64,000 nucleotides of DNA, from NCBI GenBank assembly GCA_028095005.1, contig CM051462.1, positions 129,818,752-129,882,751 on the forward strand, read 5' to 3'. A model generated the notes under the pieces. It ran no database searches, was not told where the DNA came from, and saw nothing but the letters and a program-made list of their open reading frames with translations. The DNA is from Rhynchospora pubera (taxonomy: Eukaryota; Streptophyta; Magnoliopsida; Poales; Cyperaceae). A program made the position numbers and the translations under genes. This document shows positions 39,980-48,082 of this stretch, piece by piece; the stretch's first letter is position 1; every line of letters starts with the position of its first letter.

Positions 39980-41482
39980 TCAGAAGAAGGAGAAATCATG
40001 CCCGCCTGAGGTGCGTGCGGGCTCATCATCCGAGTAGTGATGGGGGTTGGTGAAGATATCGTAGGGGTCGATGTTTTGCTCTGGATAGTACGGCTGCGGG
40101 GCATTGTCTTGCCAATAGCCGTGCTCGTAGCGGAAATTCCATTCGGCTTGATTTTGCTCGATGACATCAACACGCTCGTTGAGCCGAGCGATCCCCTCTG
40201 CATTTTCTGCCGCTAGGCGTGTTGCCTCACGTGCATCCTCTCTAGTGGAGATAGAGAGGTTCATGAATTGAGAGAACCAAGCCGGTTGGTCCTGAGGCAT
40301 GCCATGTGGTTGGGGCATTTGTGGCGCGGCTTGTGGTTCCTCTTCCATGGGCATGGGTCCTTGTGCTTCGGCTTGAGCTGCCGGTGCTTGGTGAGGTGGG
40401 AGGAGCCAAGTTTCAGGCCGGTAATCAACCAGCGCACCATATGGTAAATCGAGGTCGGGGCGACCTTCCATTTGCAACTTGTATCGGACATCCCCGTCCT
40501 CCCTTACTATTCTTATGAAATGGACATCCGAGAACCATTTCAAATTCATGAGACGGGGTCCAGAACACGTCTCAGTGGTATTAATCTCGATCCCCTTTTC
40601 CCTTGCAATCAAAGTGACATATGCCCCCATTGTAATGCTCCCTCCCGTCCTTCCCTTATCTCTTACGTTCCCCCAATGCATTGCCATTATCATGGAGAGA
40701 TATGGCTTGATAGGGTTTGGCCTCAACATGTGGTCAATGAGACGACCCTCGTCATCGTTCAATTTGTTGGAGGACTCACCTCGTGCAAAAATTGTTTGGG
40801 CTAGAACCCTCTGTAGAATGCGGATGGTGGGGTGTTGGATGAACCGTGCCTTGTATCGCAGCGGCAGTTGCTGCCCGGTGATTGCCTTCCACAAATCCAA
40901 CTTGCCGTGAGGCCATTCGTTTCGGTAGAGAGGGGCCTCGTCCACGGAGTCGGCATCGAGCCCCATGATGATATCCAATTCATCGGAGAAAATGTGGTGG
41001 GTCTCATTTGAGAGTCGGAACTTGATATAATTGCATTTCTCCGTCTCATCGTACTTGAGCCTTAGCGAGGAGAGGAACTCGAGAGTTGGTAGGCGGTAGG
41101 TTTGGAAATTGTGATGCCAGAATTTGGTGCTAAAACCGATAGAGCCAGTGAGTTGCACAAAGTCTTCGGCCACACCCAATGTCTCTAAGGTGTTGAGACA
41201 GACGAGACGGGTGTTTTCAATGGCCCGGTCTAGAAGAGCTTGGAGATAATGGAGCATGCGGCGGGTGGGGATGGAGAAACCGAGTTGCCGCTCTAGAGGC
41301 CGTGCCTCTGGGTCATAGTGGCTATTCTCGTCCTCCGGGTCGGAGTCGTAGTCAACTTGGAGTGAGGGTCGCGGTTTCGGTTGCTTGGACGGGGTGCGGC
41401 GGGAGGACTCGCCTTGGGTTTGTTTCCTTTTGCCCTTGTCCTTCCCGGAGCCAGATGAACCGCGGGTGACTCTGCCGGACAT
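39980..41482 (-). CDS. Athila ORF1-type protein, intact (500 aa)
   Basis: This is the only full-length frame of the element. It lies downstream of the integrase remnant, where Athila elements carry an additional ORF of unknown function (sometimes compared with env). Residues 1-45 are basic and serine-rich (MSGRVTRGSSGSGKDKGKRK). The middle (about 70-330) has the family's aromatic-rich segments (FWHHNFQTYRLPTLEFL, ELDIIMGLD). A proline/glutamine-rich stretch covers about 370-410, and a heptad-like segment (REATRLAAENAEGIARLNER) near 420-450 may be a coiled coil. No signal peptide or clear membrane segment is seen. The start is an ATG with no competing upstream ATG close by, and there is no frameshift or stop. 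The open frame fits the young age of the insertion. Family call from memory, not searched. Confidence 0.85.
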   Translation of the reverse strand: MSGRVTRGSSGSGKDKGKRKQTQGESSRRTPSKQPKPRPSLQVDYDSDPEDENSHYDPEARPLERQLGFSIPTRRMLHYLQALLDRAIENTRLVCLNTLETLGVAEDFVQLTGSIGFSTKFWHHNFQTYRLPTLEFLSSLRLKYDETEKCNYIKFRLSNETHHIFSDELDIIMGLDADSVDEAPLYRNEWPHGKLDLWKAITGQQLPLRYKARFIQHPTIRILQRVLAQTIFARGESSNKLNDDEGRLIDHMLRPNPIKPYLSMIMAMHWGNVRDKGRTGGSITMGAYVTLIAREKGIEINTTETCSGPRLMNLKWFSDVHFIRIVREDGDVRYKLQMEGRPDLDLPYGALVDYRPETWLLPPHQAPAAQAEAQGPMPMEEEPQAAPQMPQPHGMPQDQPAWFSQFMNLSISTREDAREATRLAAENAEGIARLNERVDVIEQNQAEWNFRYEHGYWQDNAPQPYYPEQNIDPYDIFTNPHHYSDDEPARTSGGHDFSFF

Positions 41483-41828
41483 TGTTTAGATGAGGAGATG
41501 CGAAGCGGGTCTAATGGGTTGGTTTTGTTAGGGTTGAAAGAGAGAGAGATAAGGAGAGTGGAGGGTACCACGAGAGAGAGAGTGGAGAGGAGAAGAGATT
41601 GGTGGGTCGATCTCGTGGAGAGGTGGGCTGAGGCGGCGGCGCGGCTAGGAGGAGGGAGAGGCGGCCGAGAGGAGGGTTTTGGAGTTGATATGTGGGTTTT
41701 TGGATTTGAGTTGTGTTGGATTCGGATGTATCGAATGGGAGAGAAGGAAGGGACGAAGGGAGAAAAGAGGGGGGTATCGGGTCGGGTCTGAAATTATTTA
41801 TTATTTTTTTTTTGGGCCTGCCTTTGTT

Positions 41829-41860
41829 GGGCTCCCCCCCCCAAACTTAAATTTTCCATT
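41829..41860 (-). other. internal polypurine-like motif upstream of ORF1
   Basis: TTTAAGTTTGGGGGGGGGAG is preceded by GAGGACAATGG on the minus strand, the same pattern as at 39891 and at the true polypurine tract. Confidence 0.7.
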
Positions 41861-42229
41861 GTCCTCGATGGTATTCTTGGGATGACGGCAATTGTCGGCA
41901 TTTGAGATTCGAGATTTCGATTCGGACTGGATTCATTGGAATTCGGACCGAATTCAACCCTTTTCTGAAAATTGAAAAATAAGATCGGCATTAGGTTTGG
42001 ATATCTTGGCAGGAAACCCAAGTTAAATAAATATATGAGATAAAGCGTTAGAGCAATAAGATAAATAAGAGATAAACGTTAGCGTCAGAAATATTCTAAT
42101 AAACAATTTAAATTGCGAAGAAATTTGAAATAAATGAAATTAAAGTAAAGAGAGAGAAAGTGAGAGAAAATCTTGGGTTGCCTCCCAAGTAGCGCTTCTT
42201 TAAGGTCAATAGCTTGACCCTCAGTCGAC

Positions 42230-42862
42230 TCATATTTCGGGTGGATCGAGAAGCGAAACGACCATTGCTTCTCCTATTTCGTGATTGGCGATGTAGTGCT
42301 TTAGGCGCTGTCCGTTGACCTTGAAAGGTTCACAATTCTTGTCACATATGTCCACCGCTCCAAAAGGATAGACTTTCACGACTCGGAATGGTCCGGACCA
42401 TCTCGATTTGAGCTTTCCCGGAAAGAGCTTGAGTCTCGAATTGAATAGCAACACTAGATCGCCTTCTTTGAACTCCCGTTTGCAATACCTTAGCGGCTGG
42501 TAGGGAGTTGCCACAAATTTTGCATTCTCACGGTTCGAAATTTCGACTTGACCACTCGTTTGCGGGTGGTAGGGAGTTGCCACCTTGTGCGTGACCCCGT
42601 GTCTCTTTAAGAGGTTTTCGAATTGACGGTTGATGAAGTGCTTGCCTCCATCGCTTATCACGGCCCTGGGGACACCAAAACGAGGAAAAATTATCCTTGA
42701 AAAGAGTTTGATTACCGCTTTTGAGTCGGCTGCCTTGCATGCGATCGCCTCAACCCATTTGGATACGTAGTCGACCGCCACCAAGATGTACTCATTTCCA
42801 TAGGAGGAAGGGAAGAGTCCCATAAAGTCGACGCCCCAAACATCAAGCCCGTCTGCAGGTTC
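42230..42862 (-). pseudogene. gypsy integrase core with internal deletion
   Basis: The frame enters at about 42862 with DGLDVWGVDFMG and runs to a stop at 42230. The first catalytic Asp is in VAVDYVSKW, the second in ISDGGKHF, and the Glu in GQVEISNRE. Directly after NRE the frame jumps to NAKFVATPYQPLRYCKREF and the C-terminal module LLFNSRLKLFPGKL, so the usual stretch of about 130-150 residues between these is missing. A 17-bp direct repeat TGGTAGGGAGTTGCCAC (42498 and 42567) sits at the junction. The N-terminal zinc finger, protease and reverse transcriptase are absent. It is fused in frame but cannot be a full integrase. Confidence 0.85.
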
Positions 42863-43130
42863 TGCAGGAATTCGGTCCGAATAGGTTGGAATTCGGTCCG
42901 AATTTGACCCTCTGGAACTTGCTGAGTTTCGATTCGGACCGGATTGGGCGGAATTCGGTCCGGATTCGGTGCAGGTTGTTGCTTCTTCCCCTTGCGAGCA
43001 ACGGCTTGCGTCGTGCTCGAGCTAGAGGCTTCGTGAGGGTTGTCTCCCTTACCCCTTAAGTTGTAATCGTGTGGAATTTGGGGTTGGGTGTTTCTTGATC
43101 CTCTAGCCAGCGTTAACCTACACACAAGAG
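42863..43130 (-). pseudogene. gag/pol-start remnant of the Athila element
   Basis: An open frame on the minus strand without ATG (it enters by GTG) reads LARGSRNTQPQIPHDYNLRG and continues serine- and lysine-rich. Two palindrome pairs at 42868-42966 are translated as IRTEF repeats. It lies where gag starts in this lineage. It is too short to be a full gag, and the following frame is shifted relative to the integrase. Confidence 0.5.
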
Positions 43131-43221
43131 ATTCAACAACAAAAGTACCGAATGAGTAAAAAGAATAAAAGAATGAGTCTAGTCTCTAATTACTTTAATA
43201 AGAAATAATATCATAACGCCA

Positions 43222-43239
43222 TCCCCGGCAATGGCGCCA
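43222..43239 (-). other. primer binding site, tRNA-Asp
   Basis: TGGCGCCATTGCCGGGGA on the minus strand, three bases inside the 5' LTR. It is complementary to the 3' end of tRNA-Asp with one mismatch. This site is known from Athila and related plant gypsy elements. Confidence 0.92.
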
Positions 43240-43242
43240 TTT

Positions 43243-44904
43243 TGATCGAGGGTGTGAACCAAGGTCAAACAAATAATCCTTGTACTCGACTAGTCGCTTG
43301 TAGTAGAGTAAAGGTGTCGAATCCACAGAGATGGATATGAGTATTATTCTTATTATTTCGTTAAATCTAGACGATAAAAATTGAGAAGAGAATCGGTAAC
43401 TTGAATCGAACAAATTAAGGGAAAATAAAATTGTGCAAATGCAAATAACGAGAATATGCAAAACAATTGAAATAGATATTTTTGGGGTTTTCTAGCGGAT
43501 TAAGATATGAAAATAAAGATGCTTTAGGGTTCGATTTCACTTAGAACTGGCCACAGAGTCGCAAGACCTAGCACTGTCGTATTCGGCCTTGCTAATTCCA
43601 CTGTGTAAATGCTGTGGTTTACCCTCTTGTTGATTTATCCAAGCCAAAGGTCCATCTAGCCAAACCTAACTCCCTAACCCTCCGCTTTCGCCTATTGGGT
43701 ACGGTATTTGGAATGGGATCTAGTGTTGAATAACCTTCATCGAGTGTATTGCACCCCCCAACTTTCGTTGTTCGGTGGACTTACTCGAGTTTACCAATGG
43801 TTTTCTACGAGGTATTTAGTTAGATTTTCGCCTAACTAGAAACGTTCACTTTTGGTTATTAATTGGTCGACTTTCGCCATTGACCTACCTCGAAATACTC
43901 GCACATGACTCGATTAATATAATGTAAAGATGTTCCCAACAAATGCGCGCGTACAAAAGTCGAGCAATACAAGTAGTAAACGGCCCAAACACAAGCAATT
44001 TCAATTAAAATCCCAAGGGTAATTGACTTCATCCATCAACAAAACAAGTAAACCAAGCAAAATCTAGATCTAAGCTACATCGTTCCCTAAAGCAATGAGT
44101 TTTTAGCCTAACATACTAAGAGTAACAATGCAAATAACAGAATATAGAACTAAACAATCCATAAAACCAGAAAATAGAGAAATAGTACTAGAAATACACA
44201 AATAAACCAGTTTTTGAGATAAAACCACTGCCAAATGCACACTAGAAGGTAGGGAATCCGTCGGAGCAGCAAACCACAGCGAAATCTCGAGTCTAACCCC
44301 TGTCCCAGTCGCCCAAAACCAAGAGAAAGAGCCAAAAAGTAGATCTGGATCTGCTGGAGAGAGAAGGATGGAAAAAGGAATGAATGATGGCCCTCTCCAA
44401 AGATGGAAGGCGCCTATATCCCCTCCAACAGCTGTCAAACACGTTTCCCTTAATTTCGGACGGAAATCGGGGCCTCCAGATGGGGAAAACGCCTCCAGAA
44501 CGCTGCCAGAACACCTTCCATGTATAGCAATTCGGACCGAATTCAAAGGAATTTGGACCGAATTGGTGTCGCTGGATTTTCAGAAGATTTGTCTGCACAG
44601 GAATTCGGTCCGAATTCAGGGGAATTCGGTCCGAATTGCAGGGTCTGGTTCGCGAAACGTCTTGATTCGAGCGGGGCTGCTTCGTTGGGCTGAGTTGGGG
44701 CTTGGTCTAGGCTAGGCATGAGTCATCTAGCACCTGAATTGCTGCTTTCTTTGCTGATTTCCTTGGATTCCTACAAATAAGATCAAAGTGCAAAAGGCAG
44801 TGCCAAATCTGGCAAAGAAAGGCAAAAACAGCAATAAATCAAAGCTTTAGTCACGATTTCGATATAAAGTCTGGTCAAAATAGCAATATAAATACGAGAT
44901 ATCA
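43243..44904 (-). repeat. 5' LTR of the Athila element
   Basis: This 1662-bp copy of 36773-38433 has a few tens of substitutions and one-base indels by eye. It carries the same palindrome pairs near 44530-44637; one arm is already mutated here (GAATTTGGACCGAATT). Confidence 0.95.
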
Positions 44905-45219
44905 AGTATATACTCCATTACGGAGAAGTATTTGCTTCCTTAATATTTTCAATCCTTAGTTAAAACATTTATCACCTAATAAATGTTTTAACACTTTTTG
45001 AATACAAAATATTGGAAAAATAAATACTGTGTTATGGAGAATAATTAAATTCTTTGTATACAATTATACACTCCTTTGTATTTTCAATTGATAGCTTCAA
45101 ATGACACAATTTAATTTATTAATAATATTATTAAATTTTTTAATTTTATTAGAAAAGACATTTATATAATTCTTTACATTAATTTAAGTACTCCCGCCGA
45201 AATCGCAGCATTTTTTTTG
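44905..45219. other. right half of the AT-rich TATACTCC region
   Basis: This continues the motif pattern of 36420-36767 after the Athila insertion. No gene. Confidence 0.5.
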
Positions 45220-45529
45220 GACCAGCATCGCGCATGAAATGTCCGGGATGCCATTTTTTTACGGAATTGCTTAGGACCATCCTTCAGATTCTATCATCCC
45301 CATCATCCTCACGCGTACGTAACTAACTCCTCCCTCACGCATACACTCTCTCCCCTTCCCCTCCTCCGTACACTATCTCCCGCCCCTGTCCCCTCCTCCC
45401 TCCCACGTACGCTGTCCCCCCTCCACCCTCCTCCCTCCTACATACACCGTCCCCCCTCCCCCTCCTCCCTCCCATGTACATCGCCCCCCCACCTTTTTCC
45501 TCTTCCTCCTACACACTTCATAACTGTTG

Positions 45530-46010
45530 AAGTTAATATATTTAAATGTTGAAGGCAATATCGTAATTGTTGAAGTTAATATATGTACTGTTGAAGTTAT
45601 ATATGTAATTGTTAAAGTTAATATGTTATATATGTAACTGTTGAAATTAATATATATATAACTGTTGAAGTTAATATGTGTAACTACTGAAGTTATATAT
45701 GTAGTTATTGAAGTTATATATGTAAGTAATATGTTATATATGTAACTGTTGAAGTTAATATATATAACTGTTGAAGTTAATATGTGTAACTGCTGAGTTA
45801 TATATGTAGTTATTGAAGTTATATATGTAAGTAACATGTTATATATGTAACTGTTGAAGTTAATATATATAATTGTTGAACTTGACATATTTAAATATCG
45901 AAGGTAATATTTGAAGTGAGCATATTTAAATTGTTGAAGTTGGCATATATATTAAATTCAACAGTTATATATATTAACTTCGACAGTTAAATATGTTAAC
46001 CTCAACATTT
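45530..46010. repeat. AT-rich tandem repeat GTTGAAGTTAATATATGTAA
   Basis: Short units of about 20-25 bp recur. A longer period of about 106 bp is seen between 45675 and 45781. Confidence 0.85.
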
Positions 46011-46054
46011 ATAATCAATATATATTTGTGTGTGTGTGAGTATGATATTACCAG

Positions 46055-46085
46055 AGGGTGGGGGGGGGGGGGAGGGGGGCGTACG
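46055..46085 (+). other. G-rich tract, possible G-quadruplex
   Basis: GGGTGGGGGGGGGGGGGAGG followed by GGGG meets the usual four-G-run rule. It is the purine arm of the foldback region. Confidence 0.6.
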
Positions 46086-46512
46086 CGGAAGGGTGGGGTT
46101 GGGGAGCGTACGCGAGAGGATGGGAGGGGGGCGAGCGTACGCTGCAGGGGGAGCGTACGTGGAAGGGCTGGGAGGGGGGACGAGCATACACGGCAGGGAG
46201 GGAAACAGAGCAATTTCTAGAAATAGAAAACGCGTAGAGCCAAAAATAAAGAAAACACGTAGAGCCAAAAATAAAGAAAACGCGTGGGGATGATGGAAAT
46301 GATGAATATCGGAGATGATCCTTATCACCCCGTTAGGATGTTCCGTATCAGCTCCGTTAAACATATGCGTTATTGTAGAATGGAGGGTCTACAGTTCCAG
46401 CCACGTGTGCTGGTTTTGATCCCTTAATTGCAAATGGGCCTCGTTTTCAATATGGGCTCCAATTTCAATTTCAATTTCAATTGGTTAAAAACAGTGTGCA
46501 AGTTATTTATGT

Positions 46513-46829
46513 TATGCGACGCAGGAATGATAACTGCCATCTGCAGTTTTGTCATTCCTGTCATCGCTAAATATAAAGCGAACATATACAGCAAATAAGA
46601 TGAACATATAGACGATCTAAGTGAACATTTACAAATAAATAAGTGTTGTCATCATTTGTTCAGAATTTTACATGCATATTCAATTTATTTTCATTGAACT
46701 TATTTGTTTGTATGTGTTCACTTAGATCATTTATATGTTCACTTTGTTTGCTGTATATATTCATTTTATATTTAGTGATGGCAGGGATGACAAAACTGCA
46801 GATGACAGTAATCAATTTCCTATGCGACG
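46513..46829. mobile_element. Mutator-type MITE with 9-bp target duplication
   Basis: TATGCGACG flanks the element at 46513-46521 and 46821-46829. The 299-bp element is almost entirely an inverted repeat: CATCTGCAGTTTTGTCATTC on the left returns inverted on the right, as does AAGTGAACA. A 9-bp target copy is the mark of Mutator-like transposition. It lies about 430 bp upstream of the tRNA gene and about 680 bp upstream of the annotated HEN2 leader end. Confidence 0.88.
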
Positions 46830-47258
46830 GATTAACTGTAACGTGTTTTATTTTTGAGATGTATTTATTTTTTGACATCTTGATCAGTACAAATAAATTT
46901 CATGAATCATTTAGTTTTAAGCGAACACATTCTTTGTGAAAATAAGCAAAAATTAACGGTTTGACATTAATTTTTTAATTTTAAAATTCAAAACATAAAT
47001 AAAAAATTAAATTTATAATTATTGTGGCAGAAAACATTAATACCATTGAAATCACTTTAATCTTAGTATTTATATCTTCAAACATATTATCTTCTGGGAG
47101 AAGTACCAAGTGCTGCATGAATGCGGTAGATGCCGCTTCAGTCCTAAAAAAAGAAAACACAGTTAACTGCTTGGAAGCTTCCAGTTAGGTTTTTTCACCG
47201 GAAAATAAATTTCTGAAATGATAAATAAAAAAAGGAAAACTGAAATAAAAAAAAATAT
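46830..47258. other. intergenic, AT-rich
   Basis: No gene is seen. It separates the Mutator-type MITE from the tRNA gene. Confidence 0.5.
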
Positions 47259-47330
47259 TCCGTTGCCGGGACTCGAACCCGGGTCTCTCGGGTGAGAGCC
47301 GAGTATCCTAACCAGCTAGACTACAACGGA
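47259..47330 (-). tRNA. tRNA-Glu (CTC)
   Basis: This 72-nt gene on the minus strand starts TCCGTTGTAGTCTAGC. The acceptor stem TCCGTTG pairs with CAACGGA. The D arm, the anticodon arm with loop CTCTCAC (anticodon CTC) and the T arm with GGTTCGAGTCC are complete. There is no intron and no encoded CCA. A plus-strand T-run in the tRNA direction lies just downstream (minus strand TTTTTTTT at about 47244-47254), fitting a Pol III terminator. Confidence 0.97.
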
Positions 47331-47374
47331 TTTGTTCACTAGCAATAATAGTTACAAATAACACTAATTACAAG

Positions 47375-47397
47375 TCCTAACCAGCTAGACTACAACG
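47375..47397 (-). pseudogene. tRNA-Glu 5' fragment
   Basis: The 23 bases TCCTAACCAGCTAGACTACAACG repeat nucleotides 3-25 of the adjacent tRNA-Glu (same strand) without change. They include the D arm and most of an A box but no B box. It is a partial duplication, not a gene. Confidence 0.85.
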
Positions 47398-47437
47398 TCG
47401 TTCCCCCGATTCCGCTCTCAGTCTAAAAACACAGCTT

Positions 47438-47452
47438 AAACCCTAACCCTAA
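47438..47452 (+). promoter_or_regulatory. telo-box in the HEN2 leader/promoter
   Basis: AAACCCTAACCCTAA is the plant telo-box (AAACCCTAA), often found near the start of genes for translation and RNA metabolism and bound by TRB-type proteins. It lies 70 bp before the donor of the 5'-UTR intron. Confidence 0.7.
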
Positions 47453-47509
47453 TCAGTACCTCCTCCCTCACTCTGTCAGTCTCCACCTTCCCCAGTCGTT
47501 GCCATTTTG

Positions 47510-48069
47510 GTAAGTTCTTCATCTCTGATCGGCGCTTTCGTTTGTCGTGTCTCCCTCCCAATTCCTCAAATGCTTTCTGATTAATCTTCTTTTTGAACTC
47601 TGTTCGTTTCAAATCTTACTTGGCTTTGCTGGATTCCTATTACAATTTTTGAGCTAATAATCGGGTAACTCTGATCAAATATGATCTACAGTGTATCATA
47701 TTACATGTTTCATAAGTGTGGGTACATGATAATCTTTCGTAGTATCACTGAACTATAGAAAATTGTCTCTCTTTTCCACTTTTACTCTCCCTTAGTAAGA
47801 ATTCTTCGCCATTCGGGCTTTTGGCCACTCAATTTATAAGGTAACCAATTTTAGGCGGATTCAAGTTTCTGAAGATGTATTCTGTCTGTGTTACCACACT
47901 GGCCAAACTGGAAAGTTTTACTGCTTTGTCCCCCCTGATCCAACCAACCAATTTCGTTGGTGTATTTGTATTTGTGCATCTTCTTTCCCTTTATAGTTTA
48001 TATTAATTTTCCATTTTTTTCCAGCTTATGTTTCCTAATTCTTTTTTAATCAATTTCAACATCTAACAG
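47510..48069 (+). other. 5'-UTR intron of HEN2
   Basis: The donor CATTTTG/GTAAGTTC and acceptor CATCTAACAG/TAATACG bracket 560 bp. The start codon lies 14 bases after the acceptor. Leader introns are common in plant housekeeping genes. Inferred from splice-site quality only. Confidence 0.65.
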
Positions 48070-48082
48070 TAATACGTCGGAA

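Larger units (their letters stand above)
36773..44904 (-). mobile_element. Athila-type gypsy LTR retrotransposon, deletion derivative
   Basis: The element is 8132 bp and reads on the minus strand. The 5' LTR is 43243-44904, the primer site is complementary to tRNA-Asp, then come a gag/pol remnant, an integrase remnant, the intact ORF1, the polypurine tract at 38434-38447 and the 3' LTR at 36773-38433. The LTRs start TGATATCTCG and end CTCGATCA, with target copy AGTAT. By eye the LTRs differ at roughly 25-30 of about 1660 positions, so the insertion is young. Protease, reverse transcriptase and RNase H are absent, so it depended on a helper. Athila is inferred from the tRNA-Asp primer site, the ORF1 type and position, and the TTAAGTTTGGGGGG tract. 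Confidence 0.93.
45220..46350. mobile_element. long foldback region with C-rich and G-rich arms
   Basis: The left arm (about 45225-45520) carries TCATCCCCATCATCCTCACGCG and CGTACG-containing C-rich tracts. The right arm (about 46050-46330) is its imperfect inverse, G-rich and ending GCGTGGGGATGATGG. The centre is an AT-rich tandem repeat. The symmetry suggests a foldback transposon, but no target copy was found. The small open frames in the arms are low-complexity and not called. Confidence 0.55.

Noticed and set aside
40479..40910. 143-codon plus-strand frame
   Set aside because: Shadow of the ORF1 frame on the other strand.
45373..45888. 171-codon minus-strand frame
   Set aside because: It is a read-through of a tandem repeat (repeated TSITTYIT and YINFNSYIYN) and G-rich arm, not a gene.
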